From Aidingimonas lacisalsi (GTDB lineage Bacteria; Pseudomonadota; Gammaproteobacteria; Pseudomonadales; Halomonadaceae): DNA of 64,000 nucleotides. This document shows, one piece after another, positions 27,887 through 36,990 of this stretch; positions within the stretch are counted from its first letter, which is position 1, and each line of letters opens with the position of its first letter. The translations under genes were made by a program, and so were the position numbers. The stretch spans positions 248,001 through 312,000 of the forward strand of contig NZ_VRYH01000004.1 of assembly GCF_008079445.1 (NCBI RefSeq), given 5' to 3'. Under the pieces are notes generated by a model. The model did not search any database, was not told where the DNA came from, and saw only the letters and a program-made list of their open reading frames with translations.

Positions 27887-28911
27887 GTGTGGCAGACGCA
27901 GCATCGCCGCTGCTGGAAATCCGTGGCCTGGAGAAGCATTTCTCGCTGTCCGGTGATTTTCTCGAACAGTTGCAGTTTCAAGGCGGACGGCTGGTACGCC
28001 GCCAGGAATATGTCCATGCCATCAACGGCGTCGATCTGGAAATCCAGCGAGGTGAGGCCCTCTGCGTCGTTGGGGAGTCCGGATGCGGCAAATCCACCGT
28101 GGCTCGCACGGTCATGGGCTTGTTGCGTCCTTCTGCCGGCGAGATCCGTTATCAGGGACAGCGGATCGATGATCTATCGACACAGGCACTGCTGCCCTAC
28201 CGACGACGCATGCAGATGATTTTCCAGAATCCCTATGCCTCGCTGAATCCTCGCATGACCATTCAGCAGACGCTCGAAGAACCGATACGCCTCCATCATC
28301 CCGATTGGAACCGACAAGCCGTCGAGGAAAAGGTACAGGAAGTGATGACGTCGGTGGGCATCGCCTCGGACTGGGGAACGCGCTACGGCCATGAATTTTC
28401 CGGCGGTCAGCGACAGCGTATCGCCATTGCCAGGGCGCTGGCCGTCGATCCGGAGTTCATCGTCGCTGATGAGCCCATCTCGGCTCTGGATGTCTCGATA
28501 CAGGCACAGGTTCTGAATCTGCTCATGGAAGCGCGCCACGAACGGCAACTGACCTATCTGTTCATCACTCACGATCTCGCTGTCGTCGAACACTTCGGGA
28601 CCCGAGTCGCCGTCATGTATCTGGGACGGGTTTGTGAGATCGCGGATACGGCCACCTTGTTCAGCCGCCCACGACATCCTTATACACAGGCATTGATGTC
28701 CGCCATCCCGCGGCTAGAAGATGATCGTCCTCAACATATTCGACTCGAAGGCGAAGTCCCTACGCCGGTCCACTTACCTGCCGGCTGTGTCTTTCATGGA
28801 CGTTGTGCTCATGCCGATGAACGTTGTCGACGCGAGATACCATCGCTCATCGCTACCGATGATGGCAGTCGCGTCGCTTGCCATGCAGTCGAAGAAGGCA
28901 GACTCGATTGA
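27883..28911 (+). CDS. Dipeptide ABC ATPase (DppF type)
   Basis: A 342-residue second ATPase with Walker A GESGCGKSTVART, Q-loop MIFQNPYASLNPRM, signature FSGGQRQRIAIARAL, Walker B FIVADEPISALDV and FITHDLAVVEHF. The C-terminal CVFHGRCAHADERC segment again carries the family's cysteines. It overlaps the DppD-type gene by ATGA. The N-terminal FSLSGDFLEQLQFQGGRLVRRQEY insertion before the Walker A is usual for DppF/OppF proteins. Confidence 0.94.
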   Translation: MSVADAASPLLEIRGLEKHFSLSGDFLEQLQFQGGRLVRRQEYVHAINGVDLEIQRGEALCVVGESGCGKSTVARTVMGLLRPSAGEIRYQGQRIDDLSTQALLPYRRRMQMIFQNPYASLNPRMTIQQTLEEPIRLHHPDWNRQAVEEKVQEVMTSVGIASDWGTRYGHEFSGGQRQRIAIARALAVDPEFIVADEPISALDVSIQAQVLNLLMEARHERQLTYLFITHDLAVVEHFGTRVAVMYLGRVCEIADTATLFSRPRHPYTQALMSAIPRLEDDRPQHIRLEGEVPTPVHLPAGCVFHGRCAHADERCRREIPSLIATDDGSRVACHAVEEGRLD

Positions 28912-28970
28912 GGCTGGATACATACGGGATGCGATGAGACTCCGGCAAAACGCCCGGTGAAGGGGACGAG

Positions 28971-29900
28971 ATGGAATTACGATGGATGGAAGACTTCATC
29001 GCCTTGGCCCGTACCCAGCATTTTTCGCGGGCCGCGGATGAGCAGAATGTCACTCAGCCGACATTTTCACGGCGGATAAAATTGCTTGAAGAGGAGATGG
29101 GGACGACGCTCATCAATCGTCAGAGCTTACCTCTATCCTTGACACCGGAGGGCGTGGAATTTCTCAGGCTGTGCGAACAGGTGACCGAGCGCGTTCGTTT
29201 GACACGTGAGCGTCTCGGGCGAATGTCTGAAGAGCATGCCAACCGTGTGCTCATTGCAGCGCCGCAAAGCTTGTTGACGCATTTTCTGCCGCAATGGATT
29301 GCTGATCAGCCCGGATCATCACGCATGCAGCCCTATCTACGTGCGACCGGCTGGCTGATCGCCGACTATTTTCAGGGGCTCGAGCGTGGCGAATGCGACC
29401 TGGCCATGTGCTATTGGCCAGCCGGTCGATGCGAGATCGATATCGATGTCGGAGCATTCCGTTATCGGGTCATCGGCCATGAGCACTTGATTCCATGTTC
29501 AGCACCGGATGACGACGGCAAGCCTCGCTATGCACTGCCCGGCTCGCGACGCCATCCGCAAGCCTGGATCGCCTATCATCCGCGAGGGCTCTTGCGTGCC
29601 GCAGTCCGGGGTCATCTCGGCCGTATGGGCGAGTCGACACATCTCACGGTATTGAACGAGACGATACAGACCACCAATGTGAAGGAACTCGTCACCCTGG
29701 GCTACGGAATGGGCTGGTTACCGCTGCGTATCGTACAAAGTGCCCTGGAGCAAGGCAACCTGGTACGAGCTGGCGATGAACACTGGGATATCCCGCTGCA
29801 GATCAGGCTCTACTGCCTGGCTTCCACGCAACATGATGAAATCGATAATCTTTTGTCCCGACTGGACGCCACACCAGACACGCTTCCGGGAGCCGAATAA
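28971..29900 (+). CDS. LysR-family transcriptional regulator
   Basis: A 309-residue LysR protein with a winged helix-turn-helix (residues 1-65: WMEDFIALARTQHFSRAADE, then QPTFSRRIKLLEEEMG) and a periplasmic-binding-like effector domain. Sequence style is close to the second LysR in this window and to the E. coli YjiE/HypT branch. It follows the ABC ATPase by 59 bases and overlaps the prolidase start by one base (TAATG). It probably controls the importer and prolidase genes; the effector is unknown. It is co-oriented with its likely targets rather than divergent. Confidence 0.9.
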   Translation: MELRWMEDFIALARTQHFSRAADEQNVTQPTFSRRIKLLEEEMGTTLINRQSLPLSLTPEGVEFLRLCEQVTERVRLTRERLGRMSEEHANRVLIAAPQSLLTHFLPQWIADQPGSSRMQPYLRATGWLIADYFQGLERGECDLAMCYWPAGRCEIDIDVGAFRYRVIGHEHLIPCSAPDDDGKPRYALPGSRRHPQAWIAYHPRGLLRAAVRGHLGRMGESTHLTVLNETIQTTNVKELVTLGYGMGWLPLRIVQSALEQGNLVRAGDEHWDIPLQIRLYCLASTQHDEIDNLLSRLDATPDTLPGAE

Positions 29901-31207
29901 TGACCGATGACTTGGCGGATGCCCAACGCCAACACCTCGACCGCTTGCAGACCCTCTATGCTCATATCCTGGAAAATGCTGGATATGATGGGGTCCTGTT
30001 GTACAGTGGTCATCCGCGTACGCACTTTGCCGACGATCAGCCGACCGGTTTCATCGCGTATGCGCATTTTCTGCACTGGGTCCCCATGCCGAGTCTAGCG
30101 CATAGCTGGCTGCTCATACGCCCTGGACATCGGCCGCTGTTGCGCTTTTACGCGCCCAGCGATTTCTGGCATCTGACAGCGGAAATTCCCTCTGCGGCCT
30201 GGGGCGATAATATCGATATCGCATTGACCGATCACCCCACGCCGCCTGAATTACCCAGGGGACGCTTTGCCGTACTGGGTGATGTGACGCACGACATGGC
30301 GGGCTCATTGCCTGCGGATCTCAACCCTGCTCGTTTGACCCGAGCACTCGATGACATCCGCCTGTACAAGAGTGATTATGAGGTCATCTGTCTGCGTGAG
30401 GCCAATCGTCTGGCACTGGTCGGGCACCATGCAGCTGCCGATGCCTTTTCCAACGGCGGCAGTGAACTCGATAGCCAGCTAGCCTACCTTGCAGCAAGCC
30501 GACAGCGCGAGACCGCACTGCCTTATCCGAACATCATCGCCACCAACCAGCATGCGGGCGTACTTCATTACCAGCATTATGCAACCCAACCACCCGCTCA
30601 TCGGCACAGTCTACTGGTCGATGCCGGATACCGTCATCATGGTCACTGTGCCGATATCTCGCGAACAACCGCGGGGCCGGATGCCGATGAACGCTTTGTC
30701 GCCTTGATCGATGGCGTAACGGAGATACAGCGCCAATTGATCGCTGAATTGAAACCCGGTCTCTCCTTTCCCGATCTACATCAACAAATGCATCGACGGC
30801 TAGGCGAGTTGTTGATCGATCAGCGGATTGTACGATGTACCAATGATTCAGCGGTTGAGCGAGGCATCACGAGGGCCTTCTGTCCCCACGGACTTGGACA
30901 TTCGCTAGGACTGCAGGTCCACGATGTCGGCGGCCTCACCGCGAATGATGGAACGTCGCTCCCTCCTCCTGCGTCGGATCCTGCACTACGCTTAACACGA
31001 ACGCTGGATAGCGGCATGGTCGTCACTATCGAACCGGGATGGTATGTCATTCCCATGCTGCTCGATCCGTTGAGAGACCAGCCAGTGGGGCGTGATATCG
31101 CGTGGCCGATAGTCGATACTCTAGTTTCCCATGGTGGCATACGCATCGAGGACAATCTGTTGATTCGCGACGACGGCTATGAAAATTTGACGCGAGTCAG
31201 CCCATAG
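29900..31207 (+). CDS. pepQ: Xaa-Pro dipeptidase (M24 family)
   Basis: A 435-residue metallopeptidase that would cut dipeptides with C-terminal proline in the cytosol. The five M24 metal ligands are visible: aspartates in VDAGY and ADISRT, the histidine in CPHGLGHSLGLQVHD, and glutamates in IEPGWY and RIEDN. N-terminal residues 1-165 form the usual creatinase-like domain. Length fits bacterial PepQ (about 440). It is last in the importer cluster, so imported X-Pro peptides can be cut immediately. Released proline is a nutrient and also a compatible solute. Confidence 0.92.
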   Translation: MTDDLADAQRQHLDRLQTLYAHILENAGYDGVLLYSGHPRTHFADDQPTGFIAYAHFLHWVPMPSLAHSWLLIRPGHRPLLRFYAPSDFWHLTAEIPSAAWGDNIDIALTDHPTPPELPRGRFAVLGDVTHDMAGSLPADLNPARLTRALDDIRLYKSDYEVICLREANRLALVGHHAAADAFSNGGSELDSQLAYLAASRQRETALPYPNIIATNQHAGVLHYQHYATQPPAHRHSLLVDAGYRHHGHCADISRTTAGPDADERFVALIDGVTEIQRQLIAELKPGLSFPDLHQQMHRRLGELLIDQRIVRCTNDSAVERGITRAFCPHGLGHSLGLQVHDVGGLTANDGTSLPPPASDPALRLTRTLDSGMVVTIEPGWYVIPMLLDPLRDQPVGRDIAWPIVDTLVSHGGIRIEDNLLIRDDGYENLTRVSP

Positions 31208-31281
31208 GCCGTTGGTGGCGTTTGCTTGGGTAGCGAGCCGCGATAAGCTAGCCACCATAGCTCATCCGTGTCGAGGACGGC

Positions 31282-32322
31282 ATGTCACGTACTATCGTTT
31301 CCGCCGATTTTCAGCCTCCCAGGGGGCTAGCCAATCGTCATGTGCAAACCCTGTTGCCACGCTTGTTGCCGTATCGACGGCTGGCACGCGATACCGAGAT
31401 CATCAATCTTCCCGATGGTGATTTCGTCGAACTCGCCTGGTTGCGTAAGGCACCCGTACGTCACGATGCCCCGCTATTCGTGCTTTTTCATGGCCTGGAG
31501 GGGTCGTTCGATTCACCGTATGCACGGGAATTACTGGCTGCCGCCGCAGGGTGTGGTTGGCGAGCGGTACTCATGCATTTCCGGGGGTGTGGTCAGGCAG
31601 CGAACCGTTTGCCACGTGCCTATCACAGTGGCGATACAGCCGATGCCTATTGGGTCATCGCTCAATTGGCCCAGCGTTATCCACATGCCATCAAGGTGGC
31701 GGCGGGCGTATCGTTGGGTGCCAACATGCTGGTCAAGCTCGTGGCGGAACAGGGTGGTGACGGACTCGACCTGGCAGGGGCGATCGCGATCAGTGCCCCT
31801 TTGGATCTGGCAGCGAGCGCGGATGCCTTGAATACGGGGTTTGCCAGAGTCTATCAGCGTCATCTGCTGAGGTCGTTGAAGCGCAAGGTGACCAAAAAGA
31901 TGGCTCAGGGCCCACTACCGATTTCACTGCCCCCCCATCAACTGCAAGAACTCGACAGTTTCTGGGCCTACGACAATGAAGTGACGGCCCCCCTGCATGG
32001 TTTTGCTTCAGCCAGCGATTATTACCGCCGCGCATCGGCGGGCCGATTGCTCGGCGATATCGAGCTGCCCACCCTGATCCTGCACGCCGCCGACGATCCA
32101 TTCATGCCTGGCGAACTGTTCTCGCGGTTACCGACACCATCGGACGCCGTGCGCGTAGAAATCGCCCGTCACGGTGGTCACGTCGGATTCATCGAACGTC
32201 ACGGATGCCGCCTCAGGCCCTGGCTGGCGCGGCGTGTTGCCGCTCAACTCAGAGACTGGTCGGCCCTGTCACCGTCGGCCAGCGGATGGCCATCGAGGTC
32301 AGCTAGCCAGTCGGACAACTGA
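31282..32322 (+). CDS. yheT: YheT-type alpha/beta hydrolase
   Basis: A 346-residue alpha/beta hydrolase. Catalytic residues are visible as the serine in GVSLGANM, the aspartate in HAADDPFMP and the histidine in [10 protein letters not shown]. The N-terminal [16 protein letters not shown] and [17 protein letters not shown] segments identify the YheT branch. The physiological ester substrate is unknown; relatives act on lipids or small esters. GAGGACGGC precedes the ATG. The last 20 bases overlap the convergent msrA. Confidence 0.9.
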   Translation: MSRTIVSADFQPPRGLANRHVQTLLPRLLPYRRLARDTEIINLPDGDFVELAWLRKAPVRHDAPLFVLFHGLEGSFDSPYARELLAAAAGCGWRAVLMHFRGCGQAANRLPRAYHSGDTADAYWVIAQLAQRYPHAIKVAAGVSLGANMLVKLVAEQGGDGLDLAGAIAISAPLDLAASADALNTGFARVYQRHLLRSLKRKVTKKMAQGPLPISLPPHQLQELDSFWAYDNEVTAPLHGFASASDYYRRASAGRLLGDIELPTLILHAADDPFMPGELFSRLPTPSDAVRVEIARHGGHVGFIERHGCRLRPWLARRVAAQLRDWSALSPSASGWPSRSASQSDN

Positions 32323-32947
32323 CACCGGTCCCCTTCAGTCCACAATAACCGCCGGGGTTCTTGGCCAAGTACTGCTGGTGATACTCTTCAGCGATATAAA
32401 AGGCATCGAGTGGACGAATCTCCGTAGTAATGGCGTTCTTCCCTGCCGCCAGCAGAGCTTGCTGGTATTGATCACGGCTATCCAATGCGATCCGCGCTTG
32501 CTCGTCGTTCGTCGTATAGATCGCCGAACGATACTGGGAGCCGACATCATTGCCCTGACGCATGCCCTGTGTCGGGTCATGAGCTTCCCAGAATACCTGC
32601 AGCAAGTGTGCCAGTGATATCCTGGACGGGACATAAACGACCCGTACAACCTCGGTGTGTCCGGTTAGGCCAGTGCATGTCTCTTCATACGTAGGGTTGG
32701 GGGTATATCCACCCGCGTACCCCACTGCTGTCACATGGACACCAGGCAGTTGCCAGAAACATTGCTCGGCGCCCCAGAAACATCCCATGCCCAGCACGAT
32801 GACTGCTGAATCATCAGGAAACGGAGGTAACATCGATTGACCACTGACCACATGCACACCGCTGACGGACAGGGGCCTTTCTCTGCCGGGCAGTGCCTGG
32901 CCCGCGGTGATCATCGATGGTTCCCGGTGACGTTTGAACATGATCAT
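32303..32947 (-). CDS. msrA: Peptide-methionine (S)-S-oxide reductase
   Basis: Repairs oxidised methionine in proteins with reducing power from thioredoxin. The 214-residue protein has the catalytic [11 protein letters not shown] motif and a C-terminal pair of glycine-flanked cysteines ([11 protein letters not shown]) for resolution. Other signatures are [26 protein letters not shown] and GSQYRSAIY. Two in-frame ATGs six bases apart are possible; the first is closer to GGAG. It lies 29 bases after tamB on the same strand and may be cotranscribed with it. Confidence 0.95.
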   Translation of the reverse strand: MIMFKRHREPSMITAGQALPGRERPLSVSGVHVVSGQSMLPPFPDDSAVIVLGMGCFWGAEQCFWQLPGVHVTAVGYAGGYTPNPTYEETCTGLTGHTEVVRVVYVPSRISLAHLLQVFWEAHDPTQGMRQGNDVGSQYRSAIYTTNDEQARIALDSRDQYQQALLAAGKNAITTEIRPLDAFYIAEEYHQQYLAKNPGGYCGLKGTGVSCPTG

Positions 32948-32976
32948 TAGTCTCCAATGTCAGTCGTTCTTCATTG

Positions 32977-35900
32977 TCAGGGAGCATTTGCAGTGTTGCC
33001 AAGACTAAAGCGATAGACGAGATCCACGGCCTGAGCGGCACCGGAAACGGCTTCCAGATACAGATTCTGCCAGAGTGTATAACGAAGCGTAAGCTCGGCG
33101 ATCGGCGAGAAGATCCCCACACCGTAACTGACCTTTAGATCGTCGAAAACGTAACCGCTTACCACTACTTGGCTGTCATCACCAGCACCAGCAGTATCCA
33201 ATGCCAGCTCGTCGACACCGAACACTTCGCCAATCTGCCCGACGGTGCTTCCTGTACGGGACAGAGATAATCCGATCAGTGCCGAGGTCAAGGCCCCATC
33301 GGCATCACCGTCCTCGGGAGCCCGGCCGCGTAATAAATACGACAGGGCGCGCGTTTCATCCATTGCCGGTTCAGAGAAAACCGTCAATTGCGGTGAAGAT
33401 GCAGGCCCAGTCACACGCAGTCCAGCAATGACACCGTCTTCCGTGACCTCGGGGTCGCGAATCGCTTCGAAATCAAGCAGAGGTTGGTCCGTCGGGCCAC
33501 TAAACAGGATCTCGCCACGACGAATCAGCAACTCCTGGCCAAAGGCACTGAAACGGCCATCGACTAGATTGACATCACCGAACAGCTGTAGTGGCCCCCG
33601 TCCCTGACGGACCTCCAGGTTGCCTTGCAACCCCGATTCCAACCCATACGCGTCGAGTTGCATATCCGGCCCCAAGGCAAGATCGATCTGCATGTCCAAT
33701 GGCATCCCGGCGTTGGCCAGTGCTTCTGAGGTAGCTGTGTCGCCCCCTGTATCGTCATCCGAACGTCTTGCTTGCTCGGCGGCGCGATCCTCTCGTTCGC
33801 TGATGATGACCTCGTCGGGACTCGGGGACGTCGCAGAGGGCGGTATCTGACCCACCTCCAATCTCGCCCAGGGCACCTCGACGCGACCGCGTATGCGAAG
33901 GTGCGATGGGGCGGTATCGATGCTCAGATCGGGCGCGATACGCAACCGACCGAATTCCGGCATGTCGATCAGCAAGGGCTCGTCACGACCATCGACAGTG
34001 AGCGATGCCTGCCATGACTCGCGGCTCGGCCAGCGAGCATTGCCATCAAGCGTCAGCCGGCCTTCCTGGGCGGCAATGAAACCGTCGATTGAGCCGCGAT
34101 TGCCCATCAGTTCGATAGTCAGTTCGCCATCGTGAAGATCGAGAGGCAACTCCCCGCCACTCGCTCGTAGCCCCGTCATCTGAAGCGTTCCATCCAGATC
34201 CGGGTTGTCGAGCGTTCCAGCGATGTCGACTTCCCCACCAATGTCACCTTCGAAGACATCCACGCCCGTGACAAATGCACGATATGGAGCAAGCCGTATC
34301 CCCTCGAGAGACAGCGTACCGCTCAAGTCGCCCGCTTCGAGCGGTTGGTCGATATTGAGAGTGAGTGTCATGTCGCCTGCTTCGGCAAGGCTGGCTTCCA
34401 AACCGAGTTCCGCTTGTGCCGGCGTCGCGTCACTGGTCAAGGACAGACGCGATTCCGGCAGTTCCCATGGCTGTCCATAGGCATCGACACCTTGCAGAGA
34501 CAAACGACTATCGATCGCGGCATCCAGTGACCAGTCAGCACCGCCCTGCTGCCAGACGACAGTCACCTCACCTTGCGTCTCGCCATCCACTGTCCAATCG
34601 TCAGGCAGGGTGGCGGATATCAAGTCCATGGGAAGTTCATGCAGGGCGACCACAGCCCGTCCTGCATTGGCGGAGGCGTCGAGACGTTCAGAAAGGCACA
34701 GGCGGCCTCCTGATTCACGACGCAGACAGAACGGTTGTACCAGGAGATTGCCAGCGTCCAGGTTCGCGGTGAAATCGATCGCTTCGGCTAAACGGATGTC
34801 ACCTTGCTGAGTATCGATCGATAACGGATCGAGACGGCCTTGATAGCGAGTCCGGTCGTTATTCATTCCGCCCGTGAGAGCCAGTTCAGCACGTGTGAGC
34901 GGCATACTGTCATTGGCCTGGGCATTCAGCGTCAGCCGATGATCGGACAACCGGCCAGTCAATCCAAGCACCAGAGTCTCAACGCGCTGATTCCCTGCTT
35001 CGATGCCGCTCGCCTCGAGGGTCATGTCCATCCGGGGATCATCGATACCGTTGACCTCGGCGACGACCGAGAGGTCATCGAGTCGGTTAGCGGCGAAATG
35101 CAGCGCTTCTCCCCGCACGTCGAGCTCGAGTTGAGGCGACGCCAATGTCCCGCCGATGACGATGTCGCCACGTACCCTGCCACCGAGCTGGTCGGAAATT
35201 GTCCCAAGCCGAGGTGCATCCAGTGTGCCTACGAAATCGAGATGCTCGGCCAGTTCCCCTTGTGCTGTCAGGCGGTTGTCACCCTGTCGGAGATCGAGCC
35301 TTTCCACTTGCCAATGCATAGCGTCATTGCCTGCCAGCCGGGCATCCAGCGCAAATGGCAATGACTGCAACTGCCCATCCAGAGCCAATTCCGGGACATC
35401 GATGCGCCATCCCTCGGCGTCCTGAGTAAACTCGATTCGGCTCTCGCCACTGATCCGGCTATCATCGATGGCGTCGCTGAATTGACCGGGATCCAGGTCA
35501 TCGAGTTGTATACTCGCGCCAACGTCCAGCCCCTCTGTCCAACTGATCGTGCCTTGGCTCTCCAACGATCCCCGTTCGGTCGTCAACGATAGTGGCGACC
35601 ATTCGAATCGTCCGAGATTGCCATCACCTGTCATGTCCAGGCGGGTGCGCGGCAATTGCGTACCACTTGCCATGACCGACAGTTCAGTGCGATATCCTTG
35701 CAAGTCACCTGCGACCTGCAGATTCAGATCTTCCAGCCGGTAGATCGTGGCGTCATCGGTGGCCGCCTGCTCTCCCAATGGCCATCGCAGTGCCTGAGCC
35801 TGTAGTGCCAAGGAAAATGGCAAGGTCGGGTTCAACACGTTCAGTGTCCCATCGGCTTGCAGTGTTGCCGGTCCCTCGGCACTCACGCTCGCGTCGAGAT

Positions 35901-36990
35901 CGGCAAGACTTCCCCCGAGCGTGAGGGAAAGCCGTTCACCTGACAGCTGGGGAAACATGTCAGGCAAATAAAGTTCGGCCAGCAACTCGGCATCCAGGGG
36001 GTAGTCGTCGCGTAGCGTGATATCGGCACGGAGCTCGATGTCGGCATCGCGTGTCTCGATCTCTAATGGCTCGATATGGACACGATGTCCTTCACCGGAT
36101 ACGGCCAGCGCCAGATGCGGCACCTGATAATCCGTCGGCCCGGTCAACTGGAAATCCTCAACCTGCAAGTCGGGGGCCTCAATGGCGATCGGCAAACGAA
36201 TGGCGGGCAGTTCGAGCGCCTTCCGCTCGTCCAGAGGCACCGTCTCGGTGTCCGACAAGGTCTCTTCGGCCGTAGCCGGCAGAGGCGATTGGGCAGCAAG
36301 AGAGGCGTCAATGGCCGATGCAACGATGCGATCGTCATGAGGTTCCGCATCGCCGGCAAGCGCGAGGACGTTGCCGGGACTGGCCGGCAACGCCAGAAAG
36401 GGCGACATCAGCGTCGTCGGTGAGAGCGTCAGACGATCCGCTTCCGCAACAGCGCCGGAATGGAATGATTTCCATCCCAGACGCGTACCATCGGCCAGGG
36501 TGATCTCGATATCGGTTAACGACAAGCGTCGCAGCTCAATCGGAAACGGCAGATCAAGCGACAGTGGCTCGGCGTCTTCATCACCGGCGGAGGAAGGCGC
36601 TTCCTCGGTCGTTGCACTTCCATGCAGGTCGAGACGCAGTCCATCGAGGGATAAATCGTCGATGCAGAGTCGCCCCGACAGCAGGCAATCGTCTGCCCAG
36701 ACGAGGCTGAGGCTGTCCAGGCGGACTTCGACTTGCCCTGCCGTCAAGTGCAGACCATCGATCCGTAATGCGTCGAGAGGCGCCCCTTCCGCCGACTCAT
36801 AAGTCAGCCACCCTCGCGACTGGCCCTGTTCGAGCAACACATCGGTTCCCCATGGCGATAAAGCCAATCCCGACACCAATAGCATCAGGCCGATCAGCCA
36901 GAGTGGAATCCATAGTAACGTGCGTAGCATGGCCCAGAGGGCCACTATGACGTTTAGAATTCGGGGCCGATGGCGAAATGAATGCGCCAC
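32977..36990 (-). CDS. tamB: Translocation and assembly module protein TamB
   Basis: A 1337-residue AsmA-like protein anchored by one N-terminal membrane segment (about residues 22-44). It spans the periplasm as a long hydrophobic beta groove that moves phospholipids and helps TamA insert outer-membrane proteins. The body is repetitive beta sheet, and the C-terminal TamB domain ends in YVFDDLKVSYGVGIFSPIAE and TLWQNLYLEA. The GTG at 36990 overlaps tamA by 37 bases and has GAGG upstream; an ATG at 36930 is an alternative, losing the first 20 residues. Confidence 0.93.
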   Translation of the reverse strand: MAHSFRHRPRILNVIVALWAMLRTLLWIPLWLIGLMLLVSGLALSPWGTDVLLEQGQSRGWLTYESAEGAPLDALRIDGLHLTAGQVEVRLDSLSLVWADDCLLSGRLCIDDLSLDGLRLDLHGSATTEEAPSSAGDEDAEPLSLDLPFPIELRRLSLTDIEITLADGTRLGWKSFHSGAVAEADRLTLSPTTLMSPFLALPASPGNVLALAGDAEPHDDRIVASAIDASLAAQSPLPATAEETLSDTETVPLDERKALELPAIRLPIAIEAPDLQVEDFQLTGPTDYQVPHLALAVSGEGHRVHIEPLEIETRDADIELRADITLRDDYPLDAELLAELYLPDMFPQLSGERLSLTLGGSLADLDASVSAEGPATLQADGTLNVLNPTLPFSLALQAQALRWPLGEQAATDDATIYRLEDLNLQVAGDLQGYRTELSVMASGTQLPRTRLDMTGDGNLGRFEWSPLSLTTERGSLESQGTISWTEGLDVGASIQLDDLDPGQFSDAIDDSRISGESRIEFTQDAEGWRIDVPELALDGQLQSLPFALDARLAGNDAMHWQVERLDLRQGDNRLTAQGELAEHLDFVGTLDAPRLGTISDQLGGRVRGDIVIGGTLASPQLELDVRGEALHFAANRLDDLSVVAEVNGIDDPRMDMTLEASGIEAGNQRVETLVLGLTGRLSDHRLTLNAQANDSMPLTRAELALTGGMNNDRTRYQGRLDPLSIDTQQGDIRLAEAIDFTANLDAGNLLVQPFCLRRESGGRLCLSERLDASANAGRAVVALHELPMDLISATLPDDWTVDGETQGEVTVVWQQGGADWSLDAAIDSRLSLQGVDAYGQPWELPESRLSLTSDATPAQAELGLEASLAEAGDMTLTLNIDQPLEAGDLSGTLSLEGIRLAPYRAFVTGVDVFEGDIGGEVDIAGTLDNPDLDGTLQMTGLRASGGELPLDLHDGELTIELMGNRGSIDGFIAAQEGRLTLDGNARWPSRESWQASLTVDGRDEPLLIDMPEFGRLRIAPDLSIDTAPSHLRIRGRVEVPWARLEVGQIPPSATSPSPDEVIISEREDRAAEQARRSDDDTGGDTATSEALANAGMPLDMQIDLALGPDMQLDAYGLESGLQGNLEVRQGRGPLQLFGDVNLVDGRFSAFGQELLIRRGEILFSGPTDQPLLDFEAIRDPEVTEDGVIAGLRVTGPASSPQLTVFSEPAMDETRALSYLLRGRAPEDGDADGALTSALIGLSLSRTGSTVGQIGEVFGVDELALDTAGAGDDSQVVVSGYVFDDLKVSYGVGIFSPIAELTLRYTLWQNLYLEAVSGAAQAVDLVYRFSLGNTANAP

